A stretch of 64,000 bases of DNA from Phyllobacterium pellucidum (GTDB lineage Bacteria; Pseudomonadota; Alphaproteobacteria; Rhizobiales; Rhizobiaceae), in contig NZ_JABUMX010000001.1 in the NCBI RefSeq assembly GCF_013327855.1, positions 1,545,165 through 1,609,164 of the forward strand, read 5' to 3'. A model generated the notes under the pieces. The model did not search any database. It was not told the DNA's origin and saw only the letters and a program-made list of their open reading frames with translations. The stretch's first letter is position 1; each line of letters begins with the position of its first letter. This document shows positions 1 through 10,415 of this stretch, piece by piece. The position numbers were made by a program, and so were the translations under genes.

Positions 1-1
1 G

Positions 2-261
2 CCGCTGCTCATTCTCGCTTGCCTCGATATTTCCACTGTCATCACGCTGGAGGCAGGGCTCTCGTTCCTCGGTCTTGGCGTCAAGCCGCAGGTGCCAAGC
101 TGGGGCAACATCCTGAGCGATGGGTTCTCGGTCATACGCTCGACCGCGCTCCCGGTCATTGCCGGCGGCGCACCGCTTATCCTCGCGACGATCGGCTTCA
201 CCTTCTTTGGCGAGGCGCTGCGCGATGCGCTTGATCCGAAGCTTGCCCGGGAGCGCAAGCC

Positions 262-265
<4 letters not shown>
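2..265 (+). CDS. Dipeptide/oligopeptide ABC transporter permease, DppC type (C-terminal part only)
   Basis: This is the last 87 codons of an inner-membrane permease whose 5' part lies outside the window. The reading frame from base 2 is open and shows the hallmarks of the DppC/OppC C-terminus: EAGLSFLGLGV, then PSWGNIL, two hydrophobic segments, and the closing FFGEALRDALDPK. These permeases form the channel with a DppB-type partner, presumably encoded just upstream. The TGA stop overlaps the ATG of the next ATPase gene (ATGA), so the genes are translationally coupled in one operon. The substrate may not be a peptide, because the operon also carries an MttB-family methyltransferase. Confidence 0.9.
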
Positions 266-1256
<991 letters not shown>

Positions 1257-1260
<4 letters not shown>

Positions 1261-2285
1261 TGCGGGAGACGGCACTGATCGAGGCCAACAATCTTTCGGT
1301 CGCGGTGCCGCGATCATCGCGCTGGTTCCCCTCGAGAAAGCCGGACCTCGACATTCTGGTCGACGTTTCGGTTGCGGTAAAACCCGGTGAGATCGTTTGC
1401 ATGGTTGGCGAGAGCGGCTCGGGCAAGACGACTTTCGGCCGGGCGTTGCTCGGTCTCGTGCGTCCCTCGGCGGGACAGATTGTCTTCGACGGCACACCTC
1501 TGCCGGATTTCTCGCCGCCAAGTTTCAAGCGCATCCGGCGCGAGGCTTCACTCTTGTTCCAAGACCCCGTGACCTCGTTCGATCCGCGCCAGCGCATCGC
1601 GTCGATCCTCGCGGAACCACGCCGCATCGCCCGCAGCGGAAGCGTGGCGCGATCGGAGATTGAGGAGCTGGCGCGCAAGGCCGGGCTTGTGAGCCCGCTT
1701 CTATCGAAATTTCCGCATGCACTGAGCGGCGGCCAGGCAAGGCGCGCGGCGGTGGCACGGGCCCTTTCGGTCGTGCCGCGACTGATCGTTGCCGATGAGC
1801 CCACGGCCGGGCTCGACGTTTCGGTTCAGGGCGGCGTCCTCAACCTCTTCCTCGACATTCGCGAAGAATTTCGCACGTCATTTCTTATCATCACGCACAA
1901 CCTTTCCATCGCCCGCCACGTCTCGGACCGCATCGTCATTCTCTATCTCGGCCGCGTGCTCGAAAGCGGGCCGGCCCGCGAGATCTTTCGCGCGCCGCGC
2001 CATCCCTATACCCGCGCACTGCTCGACTCCGAGCCGATACCCAACCCGGCGAAGCGGCGCGAAGCGCCCCCGGTGATCGGCGAGGTGCCTGGTCTCGCGG
2101 CACGTCCAAGCGGCTGCGAATTTCACACCCGCTGTGCCTTCGCGCAGGATCGCTGCCGCCATGAACGGCCGCTCCAGACGGCAATATCGGCAGAGCACGA
2201 AGTGGCTTGCCACTATCCGCTGACGCCGCGGCTGACCGTCGTCGGTCCGCCGCCACAACGCCTGCCGAAGACCGCAAACAGATAA
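1257..2285 (+). CDS. Peptide-type ABC transporter ATP-binding protein, DppF type
   Basis: The second ATPase of the heterodimeric motor, 342 residues. Walker A is GESGSGKTT, the signature LSGGQ, Walker B/D-loop VADEPTAGLD and the H-loop ITHNLS. The C-terminal peptide-transporter extension has the cysteine pattern CEFHTRCAFAQDRC. The frame is open upstream to about 1137, but that part repeats bases already used by the DppD gene. I therefore chose the ATG at 1257, which overlaps the preceding TGA; a second ATG follows directly at 1260 and is equally possible. Confidence 0.92.
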
Positions 2286-2316
2286 AATCAAGCATAACAA
2301 AAGAGGGATCAGAACA

Positions 2317-3876
2317 ATGCATGCAATTTCGCTCAATCGCAGACACTTCCTTCTCGGCGCCGCGGCGGGCATGTCCGCCCTCGCCATGCGGCCGGGTCTT
2401 TCCTATGCCGTGGAGGGTGACACGCTCGTCGTACGCGGCGCCTCGGACATCGAAGTTCTTGACCCGGCGTTCCAGAACGGGCTGCTTGAGGAGGAGATCG
2501 GCCGTTGCCTCTTCGTCTCGCTCAACCGCCTTGATGATGTGCGCTCGGGCGCGGCGAACTGGACGCTTTATGGCGCAAGCGAACTCAACCAGAAGTCCCC
2601 GACCGAGATCGAGTTCAAGCTCAACGACTGGCTGGAATGGACCGGCGATTTCGGTCCGGTGACGGCGGAAGACGTCAAGTTCTCGTTCGAGCGTGTCGCC
2701 AACCCTGAAAACAAATCCGCCTGGGCCTACGCCTTCGATGCGCTGGACAAGGTGGAGGTGACAGGCGAGCGGTCCGGCATCATCCACCTGAAAGCGCCGT
2801 CAGCGCCGTTCTTCGTTACGACATTGCCCTATTACATGGGCCATATCGTCTGCAAGAAGGCTGTCGAGGCGGCAGGCGGCAAGTTCACCACCGAAGCTCC
2901 TGCCACCGCCGGTCCTTACATCATCGAGAAATGGGTACCGAAACAGAATATCACGCTCGCGCCCAACCCGAAGTGGAAAGGGCCTGCTCCGACATTCCCG
3001 AAGGTGCGCTTCGAGATCGTGACGGACGACGACTCTGCCGCCCTCGCCTATGAATCGAAGTCGCTGCAATACACGAAGATCAGCCTCAATACGCTCGCCA
3101 ACTATCGCGAAAAGCTTCCGGCCGATACGGAACTCATCGAGATGAACGGCAACCGCTTCGTCTGGCTCGCGATCAATCTCGGCAACCCGAAGTTTGCCGA
3201 CGAAAAGGTTCGGCGCGCCCTGCAATATGCCCTCGACGTCAACCAGATCATGGATGGTTCCTATTCCGGGCTGGCGGCCCCGGCGACGGGTGTCGTGCCG
3301 CCTTCGATGATAGGCCATCGGGAGGCGATACTCTTCCCGGCCGACGCCGCCAAGGCGCAGGCGCTGCTCGAAGAAGCCGGCGTTTCTGACCTGAAGATCG
3401 AGCTCGCGGCGCAAAACGACAAGACCAGCCAGCTGACGTGCCAGATTATCCAGGCGGTGTTCGGTGCCGTGGGCGTTACCGTCGACATCAAGACCTATGA
3501 TGACGGCGTCTACTGGACACTCGGCGACAAGAGTTCGGGCGATACCTACAAGACGCTCGAGATGGTGCTGATGAGTTTTGCCGGCGGCGTCGATCCATCC
3601 GAGAACCTGACCTGGTTCCGCCCGTCGCAGATCGGCGTGTACAACTGGTCGCAGTTCGACAGCCCGGAGTTCGAACAGCTTTACCTCGACGGCATGAAAG
3701 AAACCGACAAGGACAAGCGCTCCGTCATCTACAAGAAGATGCAGGCCATCATGGAGCAATCCGGCGGCTTCATTTTTCTCACGCACGAGACGTTTGCTGC
3801 GGTCGTGCGCAAGGGGTTGAAGCCCTGCATCATGGCTGACGGCTATCTCGATGTAACGCGGTTCGGCAAGAGCTGA
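2317..3876 (+). CDS. Tat-exported periplasmic solute-binding protein, family 5 (peptide/quaternary-amine type)
   Basis: A 519-residue binding protein of the extracellular SBP family 5 (DppA/OppA fold). The N-terminus has a twin-arginine motif, NRRHFLLGAAAGM, before a hydrophobic stretch, so the protein is probably exported folded by Tat. It starts 31 bases after the second ATPase stop, with AGAGGGAT upstream of the ATG. A short hairpin (GGGTT 3884-3888 with AACCC 3895-3899) separates it from the methyltransferase gene. Family 5 proteins bind peptides, nickel, opines and also betaines; the neighbouring mttB gene makes a methylated amine a reasonable guess, not a demonstrated substrate. Confidence 0.92.
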   Translation: MHAISLNRRHFLLGAAAGMSALAMRPGLSYAVEGDTLVVRGASDIEVLDPAFQNGLLEEEIGRCLFVSLNRLDDVRSGAANWTLYGASELNQKSPTEIEFKLNDWLEWTGDFGPVTAEDVKFSFERVANPENKSAWAYAFDALDKVEVTGERSGIIHLKAPSAPFFVTTLPYYMGHIVCKKAVEAAGGKFTTEAPATAGPYIIEKWVPKQNITLAPNPKWKGPAPTFPKVRFEIVTDDDSAALAYESKSLQYTKISLNTLANYREKLPADTELIEMNGNRFVWLAINLGNPKFADEKVRRALQYALDVNQIMDGSYSGLAAPATGVVPPSMIGHREAILFPADAAKAQALLEEAGVSDLKIELAAQNDKTSQLTCQIIQAVFGAVGVTVDIKTYDDGVYWTLGDKSSGDTYKTLEMVLMSFAGGVDPSENLTWFRPSQIGVYNWSQFDSPEFEQLYLDGMKETDKDKRSVIYKKMQAIMEQSGGFIFLTHETFAAVVRKGLKPCIMADGYLDVTRFGKS

Positions 3877-3919
3877 TCCCCCAGGGTTCGGGGCAACCCG
3901 GCATGAAAAGGAGGCCATC

Positions 3920-5452
3920 ATGGCCCGAAGCATGTTGAACAGGCGCGAGCGCCGCCTTGCGAGCGCGGGGTCGGTGCGGCAGATGCCGTTTGGCGGTGTT
4001 ACCAACCGCTATCCGCCGATTGCGATCATGAGTACGGACGAGATCGAAGCGATCCACCGCGCGTCATTGCGGCTTCTGTCGGAGACCGGTATCGAGATCC
4101 TGCACGACGAAAGCCGCACGCTTCTCAAGGCGGCGGGAGCGGACATCGATATGTCCAATCTGCGGGTGCGGTTCGATCCGGCGATGGTCGAGGAAAAAAT
4201 CCGGACCGTGCCTTCCAGCTTTACGCTGCAGGCGCGCAATCCGGCACGCAATCTGACCGTCGGCGATGGCAGCCTCATCTTTGCCGCGACCGGCGGTCCG
4301 GCCTTCGTCCACGATACCGACCGGGGGCGGCGCGCCGGCAATTATGCGGACATGTGCGATTATATCCGGGTCGTTCAGCAACTGAATGTGATCCATCAGG
4401 AGGGCGGATGTCCGTGCGAGCCGACCGATCTGCCGCCTGATTCGCGTCATCTCGATTTCTACCTTGCCGCGATCCGGCTCACCGACAAGAACTGGCAGTG
4501 CTGGGCGCTTGGCGGCTACCGCGTCGAGGATGCGATCGAAATGCTCTGCATCACGCTCGGCCAGACGCGCGAGGAACTGCGGGCAAATCCGGCGGCGCTC
4601 ACCGTCGTCAACTCCAACTCGCCATTGCGCCTCGATATTCCAATGGGCGAGGGCCTCTGCGCCATGGCCCGCGCCGGCCAGCCGGTGGCGCTCACACCTT
4701 TCACCCTTTCGGGTGCCATGAGTCCAGTGACGATCGCCGGCGCCCTGACCCAGCAAAATGCCGAAGCCCTTGCCCTGATGACCTTGTCGCAGGTCGTCGC
4801 ACCAGGCGCGCCCGTGCTTTACGGCGGTTTCACCTCCAATGTCGACATGCGCACCGGTTCACCGGCGTTCGGTACGCCGGAATATGCCAAGGCGCAGATT
4901 GCGTCTGGCCAGCTGGCGCGGCGCTACAACGTGCCCTTCCGCTCATCGAATGTGACGGCCTCAAATCTGGTGGACGTACAGGCCGCCTATGAGAGCGGGA
5001 TGTCACTATGGAGTACGATCATGGGCGGAGTAAGCCTGATCGAACACGCCGCCGGATGGCTCGAAGGCGGGCTGACGGCTTCGTTCGAGAAGCTCATTCT
5101 CGATGCTGAAATGCTGCAGATGATGCGCAGCTTCCTCGATCCTATTCTCGTCGATGAGGACAGTCTTGCGGTCGATGCCATCAGCGAGGTTGGACCCGGT
5201 GGTCACTTCTTCGGCACGGGCCATACGCTCGCGCGCTTCGAGAACGCGTTCTACGAGCCGATGCTCTCGGACTGGCGCAATTTCGAGAACTGGTCGGAAA
5301 GCGGGGGGCGCAGCGGCACGGACCGCGCCAATGCGATCTGGAAAGACCTTTTGCGCACCTATGAGCAGCCGCCGCTCGATGCCGGTGTGGATGAAGCGCT
5401 GGAAGCCTATGTGGCAAGGCGCAAGGAGGAAATCCACGCCGGCAAGTTTTGA
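3920..5452 (+). CDS. Trimethylamine methyltransferase (MttB) family protein, non-pyrrolysine type
   Basis: A 510-residue protein of the MttB/COG5598 superfamily. These TIM-barrel enzymes move a methyl group from trimethylamine or, in members without pyrrolysine, from quaternary amines such as glycine betaine or proline betaine to a corrinoid protein. The whole frame reads through without an in-frame TAG, so this is not the archaeal pyrrolysine form. A strong AAAAGGAGG stands 6 bases before the ATG. It lies downstream of a complete importer in the same direction. No corrinoid protein gene or methyltetrahydrofolate methyltransferase is in the window, so the acceptor must lie elsewhere or the chemistry differs. 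Confidence 0.85.
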   Translation: MARSMLNRRERRLASAGSVRQMPFGGVTNRYPPIAIMSTDEIEAIHRASLRLLSETGIEILHDESRTLLKAAGADIDMSNLRVRFDPAMVEEKIRTVPSSFTLQARNPARNLTVGDGSLIFAATGGPAFVHDTDRGRRAGNYADMCDYIRVVQQLNVIHQEGGCPCEPTDLPPDSRHLDFYLAAIRLTDKNWQCWALGGYRVEDAIEMLCITLGQTREELRANPAALTVVNSNSPLRLDIPMGEGLCAMARAGQPVALTPFTLSGAMSPVTIAGALTQQNAEALALMTLSQVVAPGAPVLYGGFTSNVDMRTGSPAFGTPEYAKAQIASGQLARRYNVPFRSSNVTASNLVDVQAAYESGMSLWSTIMGGVSLIEHAAGWLEGGLTASFEKLILDAEMLQMMRSFLDPILVDEDSLAVDAISEVGPGGHFFGTGHTLARFENAFYEPMLSDWRNFENWSESGGRSGTDRANAIWKDLLRTYEQPPLDAGVDEALEAYVARRKEEIHAGKF

Positions 5453-5472
5453 CCGTCGCGGGCCGATAGTAG

Positions 5473-5508
5473 CGAACAGGTCGCATCGATGTGGCCTGTT
5501 CGGCTTTT
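5473..5508 (+). terminator. Rho-independent terminator after the mttB-like gene
   Basis: An 8-bp perfect stem, CGAACAGG (5473-5480) with CCTGTTCG (5495-5502), has a 14-base loop and is followed by GCTTTT. It starts 20 bases after the mttB stop and would end the transporter/methyltransferase operon. Confidence 0.6.
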
Positions 5509-5625
5509 GAATTCCTGTATATAGTCCGGACAAAAGTCTTGTGGGATCGATGCCGGCTGTCATCACGCCAGCCGCAATCCTTTCTGCGTGATCGAAGCGA
5601 CCTCTCATAAACCGGATTGGCCCGC

Positions 5626-6804
5626 ATGACCGTCAATCGCACGCCGAGAAAAAAGACCCATCATACTAGTAATCGTCCACCCTTCGAGCGGATCGCCCTT
5701 CTCCTCCAGGGCGGGGGCGCGCTCGGCTCCTATCAGGCCGGCGTCTATCAGGCGCTTGCCGAATCGGACCTCCACCCCGACTGGGTCGCCGGCATATCGA
5801 TTGGCGCCATCAATTCGGCTCTCATTGCCGGCAATGCGCCCGAGCGGCGCGTCGATGCGCTGCGCAAATTCTGGGAAGCGGTCACCGAGCCGCCGCTTGG
5901 CGTCGCGTCACTGGCTTCGGCCTGGCTCGGCAAGCTTGCTGCAAGAGGCGACATGGCCCATGGCTTCGTCAACCAGGCACAGGCCTTTGTCACCATGGTG
6001 GGCGGCGCGCCGGGCTTTTTCATACCGCGGCCGCTGCCACCCTTCATCTCGCCAGCTGGCAGCATGGAGGCCGAGAGCTTCTATGATGTCGCGCCACTCA
6101 AGGCAACGCTGGAAGAGCTGGTCGATTTCGACCGGATCAATGAAGGGGGAACACGCTTCAGCGTCGGTGCGGTCAATGTTCGCTCGGGAAACTTCGAATA
6201 TTTCGACAGCACGACCCACCACATCACGCCCGACCATATCATGGCGAGCGGCGCGCTGCCGCCGGGCTTCCCGGCGACGCGGATCGAAGGGGAATACTAT
6301 TGGGATGGCGGGCTGATCTCCAACACGCCCCTGCAATGGGTGCTTGAGAGCTATCCGCGCAAGGATACATTGGCTTTCCAGGTCGACCTCTGGAGCGCAC
6401 GTGGTGAAATCCCGCGCGACCTCGTAGGCATAGAGCTGCGCCAGAAGGAAATACGCTTTTCGAGCCGTACCCGCGCCGCCACGGACCAGTTCAAGCGGGG
6501 CCAGCGCCTACGTCGGGCGCTCAAGCATCTGCTCAAGATGGTGCCCAAGGAAACGCTGGCCGCGGCCGATGACGAGACCAAGCTTCTGATCGAGCAGGCC
6601 GATGAAACCGTCTACAACATCGTGCAACTGATCTATCGCGCACGATCCTATGAGGGAACTTCCAAGGACTATGAATTTTCCCGCCTGACGATGGAGGAGC
6701 ACTGGGCTTCGGGGTACAATGACGCGGTTCGCACGCTGCGGCACCCCGAAGTGCTGGAACGCCCCGATACGCCGGACGGTGTCGCCACGTTTGACTTAGC
6801 CTAG
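5626..6804 (+). CDS. Patatin-like phospholipase/hydrolase family protein
   Basis: A 392-residue serine hydrolase with the patatin Ser-Asp dyad. It shows the oxyanion-hole motif [11 protein letters not shown] near residue 26, the nucleophile elbow GISIG near residue 56, and the Asp motif WDGGL near residue 225. The C-terminal third matches the region called DUF3734 in related proteins. I placed the start at the ATG at 5626; a TTG nine bases earlier is in frame but has no better ribosome site. The following genes make acetone and acetoacetate products, so a role in releasing hydroxyacyl or fatty-acyl units (possibly from polyhydroxybutyrate granules) is plausible but unproven. Confidence 0.88.
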   Translation: MTVNRTPRKKTHHTSNRPPFERIALLLQGGGALGSYQAGVYQALAESDLHPDWVAGISIGAINSALIAGNAPERRVDALRKFWEAVTEPPLGVASLASAWLGKLAARGDMAHGFVNQAQAFVTMVGGAPGFFIPRPLPPFISPAGSMEAESFYDVAPLKATLEELVDFDRINEGGTRFSVGAVNVRSGNFEYFDSTTHHITPDHIMASGALPPGFPATRIEGEYYWDGGLISNTPLQWVLESYPRKDTLAFQVDLWSARGEIPRDLVGIELRQKEIRFSSRTRAATDQFKRGQRLRRALKHLLKMVPKETLAAADDETKLLIEQADETVYNIVQLIYRARSYEGTSKDYEFSRLTMEEHWASGYNDAVRTLRHPEVLERPDTPDGVATFDLA

Positions 6805-6842
6805 ACTATCAAACCCGCCCCCAACGAGCAGCGAGCACACCC

Positions 6843-7601
6843 ATGAATATCGAAGATGTCCGCGCCAAAGCCTTCGCCATGCCGCTCAACGATCCGGCAT
6901 ATCCTAAGCCGCCTTACAAATTCTACAACCGCGAGTTCGTGGTCATCAATTACAGGACTGATCCCGACGCCTTGCGCGCCGTGGTGCCCCAACCGCTTGA
7001 AGTCATCGGCGATACTGTCGCCTATGAATTTATCCGCATGCCGGACTCGACCGGCTTCGGCGACTACACGGAAACCGGCCAGGTCATTCCTGTTCGTTTC
7101 AGGACGCCATCAGGCGAGGTGCAGGAAGGCGGCTATGTTCACGCCATGTATCTCGACGACAACTCGCCGATTGCCGGCGGGCGCGAGATATGGGGTTTTC
7201 CGAAAAAACTCGCATCGCCAAAGCTCAGCCATGAACAAGAGACAATCGTCGGCACGCTGCACTATGGCAGCGTCCTCTGCGTCACGGCAACGATGGGCTA
7301 CAAACACAGGGAGCTCGATCACGAGCCCTTAAGGAAGGCGCTCACAAAACCGGCCTTCATGATCAAGATCATTCCGCATGTCGATTGCACGCCGCGCATT
7401 TGCGAACTGGTGCGCTACTATTTCGAGGATGTGACCTTGAAAGGCGCATGGTCTGGCCCTGCTGCCCTGCAGCTCTACGAACACGCGATGTGCGACGTCG
7501 CCCGGCTTCCGGTGCGCGAAGTGATCTCGGCGAGCCACTACGTTGCCGACCTGACGCTTGGCCTTGGCGAAGTCGTTTTCGATTATCTGAAACAGGATTG
7601 A
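6843..7601 (+). CDS. adc: Acetoacetate decarboxylase family protein
   Basis: A 252-residue protein matching acetoacetate decarboxylase, which converts acetoacetate to acetone and CO2 through a Schiff base on lysine. The segment [15 protein letters not shown] contains the expected catalytic lysine pair near residues 119-120, and [15 protein letters not shown] precedes it as in the family. It lies 38 bases after the patatin-like gene and 25 bases before 3-hydroxybutyrate dehydrogenase, which makes the same substrate, so the three genes probably form one ketone-body operon. True decarboxylase activity is likely but not certain, because ADC-like proteins with other activities exist. Confidence 0.87.
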   Translation: MNIEDVRAKAFAMPLNDPAYPKPPYKFYNREFVVINYRTDPDALRAVVPQPLEVIGDTVAYEFIRMPDSTGFGDYTETGQVIPVRFRTPSGEVQEGGYVHAMYLDDNSPIAGGREIWGFPKKLASPKLSHEQETIVGTLHYGSVLCVTATMGYKHRELDHEPLRKALTKPAFMIKIIPHVDCTPRICELVRYYFEDVTLKGAWSGPAALQLYEHAMCDVARLPVREVISASHYVADLTLGLGEVVFDYLKQD

Positions 7602-7626
7602 TTTCCGAACAGCAAAGAGGTGGAGC

Positions 7627-8409
7627 ATGTCTCGCTTTACAGGAAGAGTTGCAATCATAACGGGTGCCGCAAGCGGCATTGGCAAGGAGATCGCGCTGCG
7701 CTTTGCCGCTGAGGGCGGCACTCCGGTGATTGCCGATCTCAACATTGACGCCGCCAACGCCGCCGCCGATGAGTTCAAGGCAGATGGCGGTGAGGCTTTT
7801 GCAGTGGCAATGAATGTGACCGACGAAGCGGAAGTGGAAAAGGGCGTTGCCGACGTCATCGCCAAATATGGCAAGATCGACATCCTCGTCAGCAATGCCG
7901 GCATCCAGATCGTCAAGCCGATTGTCGATTTTCCATTTGCCGACTGGAAGAAGCTGCTGTCGATCCATCTCGACGGTGCTTTCCTGACGACAAGAGCCTG
8001 TCTCAAGCACATGTACGCAGCCAATTATGGCCGGGTCATCTACATGGGTTCCGTCCATTCCAAGGAAGCCTCCAAACTCAAGGCGCCTTACGTCACGGCC
8101 AAACACGGCCTTATCGGTCTTGCCAAGGTGGTGGCCAAGGAGGGTGCCGAGCACAATGTCAGTGCCAATGTCGTATGCCCCGGTTTCGTGCGCACGCCGC
8201 TGGTCGAGAAGCAGATACCCGAACAGGCCAAGGAACTCGGCATAACCGAGGAGCAAGTCATCAAGAATGTCATGCTGAAGGATACGGTCGACGGCGAATT
8301 TACGACCACCGACGACGTGGCGGACGCCGTACTTTACTTTGCCGGCTCCAGGACAAATGCGTTGACCGGACAATCGCTGGTCGTGAGCCACGGCTGGTTC
8401 ATGCAATAG
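7627..8409 (+). CDS. bdhA: D-beta-hydroxybutyrate dehydrogenase (SDR family)
   Basis: A 260-residue short-chain dehydrogenase that oxidises 3-hydroxybutyrate to acetoacetate with NAD. The cofactor motif is TGAASGIG (about residues 12-19), NAG lies at about 90-92, and the active-site YVTAKHG follows the serine in MGSVHSK. The C-terminal half carries the [27 protein letters not shown] pattern seen in bacterial BdhA, interrupted here only by ordinary substitutions. GAGGTGGAGC precedes the ATG. It closes the patatin-adc-bdhA set and would feed polyhydroxybutyrate breakdown products into acetoacetate. Confidence 0.9.
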   Translation: MSRFTGRVAIITGAASGIGKEIALRFAAEGGTPVIADLNIDAANAAADEFKADGGEAFAVAMNVTDEAEVEKGVADVIAKYGKIDILVSNAGIQIVKPIVDFPFADWKKLLSIHLDGAFLTTRACLKHMYAANYGRVIYMGSVHSKEASKLKAPYVTAKHGLIGLAKVVAKEGAEHNVSANVVCPGFVRTPLVEKQIPEQAKELGITEEQVIKNVMLKDTVDGEFTTTDDVADAVLYFAGSRTNALTGQSLVVSHGWFMQ

Positions 8410-8418
8410 ATCGGATAA

Positions 8419-8452
8419 GTGGGGTCTTTCCAGTTCATGGGGAAGACTCCAC
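8419..8452. terminator. Hairpin between convergent bdhA and mliC-like genes
   Basis: A 13-bp stem including G-T wobbles (8419-8431 with 8440-8452) has an 8-base loop and occupies almost all of the 48-base gap between two convergent stop codons. It has no T-run on either side, so it may be a bidirectional barrier or an mRNA 3' end. Confidence 0.45.
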
Positions 8453-8457
8453 GCGGT

Positions 8458-8766
8458 CTACTCCTCCTGGCAGGTCGTGCTGCTGCCATTGCGCGTCAGT
8501 TTCGCTTCCCTACCCTTGGTCCAGAACTCGGTATTTTCATCGGCATAGCGCCCGCCATCGGCCGAGAGGGCCTGCGGCAGGGTATAGGTATCGCCGCTGC
8601 CGGAGAAGACGAGATCGACCGTGCCGAAGCCATCGCCCGGTGGCGTAAAGCTGGCGGTCAGGCGGGAGCCGTCGGCACACTTGTATTTCACGTCCTTTGC
8701 AAGCGCCGCTACCGGCATGAACGCCAGAGCAAGCCCGCAAATCCCGAAGATCAACCTTGAATTCAT
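8458..8766 (-). CDS. Periplasmic MliC-type C-type lysozyme inhibitor
   Basis: A 102-residue exported protein. The first 23 residues form a signal peptide ending AALA; there is no lipobox cysteine, so it should be soluble in the periplasm, unlike E. coli MliC, which is a lipoprotein. The mature part follows the MliC pattern: YKCADGSRL at the start, a central beta-rich region, then SADGGRYADENTEFWTKGREAKL, with cysteines at both ends that could form a disulfide. MliC proteins block host C-type lysozyme. It is convergent with bdhA and 34 bases downstream of the DUF1810 gene on the same strand. Confidence 0.82.
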   Translation of the reverse strand: MNSRLIFGICGLALAFMPVAALAKDVKYKCADGSRLTASFTPPGDGFGTVDLVFSGSGDTYTLPQALSADGGRYADENTEFWTKGREAKLTRNGSSTTCQEE

Positions 8767-8800
8767 TCCGCTATACCCCTCGGCTAGATGTAAAGGCGGG

Positions 8801-9271
8801 CTATCCGCCGTTGCCGTTGTCGATCAACGCCAGCGTGTTTTTATCAGGTACACCGTCGCACCAATAGTCAAGGGCCCGTTGGTAGGGACTGTCGGTGTCG
8901 GGCCCTGCCAGCGAAAACAATGTCATGCTCGAGCGAAACTTTATGTCGTCGGGCGAACCGAATATCCCGTACAAGGTCGTCCCGCGGATAGCCAGAACCT
9001 TGTTGGTACATTCTGCGAGCCGGCCGCCCAGGAGCGGGTGGTCGAGATAGGAGCGCGCCTCATCAGGCGAAGCGATGCCATAGAATTTCGCAGTCGATGA
9101 ACGGCCAAGTTCGCGCAGTTGCGGGAAGATGAACCACATCCAGTGGCTCTGCTTTAGTCCCGCACGCAATTCGAGCAGCACCTGCTGATAGACGGGGGCC
9201 TGCGCTGTTACAAATCGCGCGAGGTTGAATGGATCCTCCGGCGACATAAGAACCTCGTCCGTGTTGCCCAA
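8801..9271 (-). CDS. DUF1810 family protein
   Basis: A 156-residue cytoplasmic protein matching DUF1810 throughout: DPFNLARFVTAQ near the N-terminus, the diagnostic HWMWFIFPQLRELG at about residues 43-56, FYGI, then ARSYLDHPLLGGRL. No signal peptide or membrane segment is present. The family is widespread in proteobacteria but I know of no established biochemical role. The start at 9271 places DPFN about 12 residues in; a later methionine at residue 9 is an alternative start. Confidence 0.85.
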   Translation of the reverse strand: MGNTDEVLMSPEDPFNLARFVTAQAPVYQQVLLELRAGLKQSHWMWFIFPQLRELGRSSTAKFYGIASPDEARSYLDHPLLGGRLAECTNKVLAIRGTTLYGIFGSPDDIKFRSSMTLFSLAGPDTDSPYQRALDYWCDGVPDKNTLALIDNGNGG

Positions 9272-9334
9272 GCCATCTTGACTGGAATAATGTAAGGTGC
9301 GGCGGCAACGATGTATACATTGGGGGGAATGCTT

Positions 9335-9802
9335 ATGGATGCCACGTCGTCGCCGGTCATCGTATCAATCGTCAATACGCTGGAGACGGCACTGACGCCG
9401 GTCTTCCTGCTGGCCGGTACCGCGGGCTTCCTCAATGCCTTCGTCTCCCGCCTCGCCCGGCTCTCCGATCGCGTCAATCAGATCTCGGACTTGATCGGCA
9501 CCGACCACGAGCTCAATACAGCACGGCTGACACAACTCAGTTACCTGCGCTTCCGCACGCTCGCGCTGGAAATCGCCGTGGTGTTTGGCACTCTCGCGGG
9601 CGTGTTGACCTGCCTTGCGATTGTATCGCTGCTCGGCGGTGCCATCGGCCGCTCGGGCTTTCGCGAACACGTGCTGTACTGGCTTTTTGCCGGAGCCGTC
9701 TTCGCCCTGGTCGGCGCGCTTATCGCATTCCTGTTCGAAATTCTGACAGCAAGCCAAAGCATGTTGCGCCAGATAGCCCGCGACCAGCGCCAGCGCAGAT
9801 AG
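9335..9802 (+). CDS. DUF2721 family integral membrane protein
   Basis: About 155 residues with three predicted membrane helices: residues about 15-32 (ALTPVFLLAGTAGFL), 72-98 and 110-136. The soluble segment SRLARLSDRVNQISDL after helix one is typical of DUF2721. A run of G at 9322-9328 lies 6 bases before the ATG at 9335, which I prefer; in-frame ATGs at 9329 and 9311 would add 2 or 8 residues. The function is unknown. It diverges from the DUF1810 gene on its left and converges with the SnoaL-like gene on its right. Confidence 0.83.
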   Translation: MDATSSPVIVSIVNTLETALTPVFLLAGTAGFLNAFVSRLARLSDRVNQISDLIGTDHELNTARLTQLSYLRFRTLALEIAVVFGTLAGVLTCLAIVSLLGGAIGRSGFREHVLYWLFAGAVFALVGALIAFLFEILTASQSMLRQIARDQRQRR

Positions 9803-9830
9803 GAGAACGCATCGCTGAGCCCATCCACTA

Positions 9831-10232
9831 TCACGCGAAGGTGGAATAGGCCTCCTCGCGGCTGAGCAGATTGGCGTCGCGCGCCAAACGCCACCGGCCA
9901 TCGCTTTCCTTGCGCAGGATGGTCAGCGTATAGCCAGAACGATGGACGGTGGCACCGTCGGCGGGCGTAACTTCCAGCCTGATATAGTTACGCAAGTATG
10001 CCCATTCGCCCAGCACATTGACTTCCTGAATGTGATAGGCGCCGTCCATGCGAACCTGCTTCATCGATTTCATCGTCGCAGCAAATGCCGCTTTGCCAAA
10101 GGGCTTTTGCCCGGAGACCATGAAGATAACATCGTCGGTCATGAGATCGAGAATCGTCGCGCTATCGCCAGATTTGCTTGCGGAAAACCAGGTTTCCACG
10201 AGGGTGCGAATCGCCTGCTCGTCGTCGCTCAT
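9831..10232 (-). CDS. SnoaL-like / SgcJ-EcaC family protein (NTF2 fold)
   Basis: A 133-residue protein of the NTF2-like superfamily: an N-terminal helix IRTLVETWFSA, then ILDLMTDDVIFMVSGQKPFGKAAF, and a C-terminal strand pair ending SDGRWRLARDANLL, the pattern of the SgcJ/EcaC group. Some members are epoxide hydrolases or isomerases, many are uncharacterised, and no catalytic assignment can be made here. GGGAGA 6 bases before the ATG at 10232 decides the start; an in-frame ATG 18 bases earlier lacks such a site. Confidence 0.82.
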   Translation of the reverse strand: MSDDEQAIRTLVETWFSASKSGDSATILDLMTDDVIFMVSGQKPFGKAAFAATMKSMKQVRMDGAYHIQEVNVLGEWAYLRNYIRLEVTPADGATVHRSGYTLTILRKESDGRWRLARDANLLSREEAYSTFA

Positions 10233-10415
10233 CTGTCTCTCCCAGTCCACGTTAGCTCGGTCCTAAGAAATTATAGCGAGACGGCGATTAATTGAAGGGG
10301 CCCCGACATGCGTGCACACTCAAACGGCTGATTGACCCCAGCAGGGGCCCGGTTTCCCATACCCCCTGAATATTTGCCTGGCCGGGCCTCTTTCATTCTT
10401 TTCGAGGTAGTGGAG

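Noticed and set aside
3920..5452. Pyrrolysine-containing MttB
   Set aside because: The frame contains no in-frame TAG, and no pyl genes are present.
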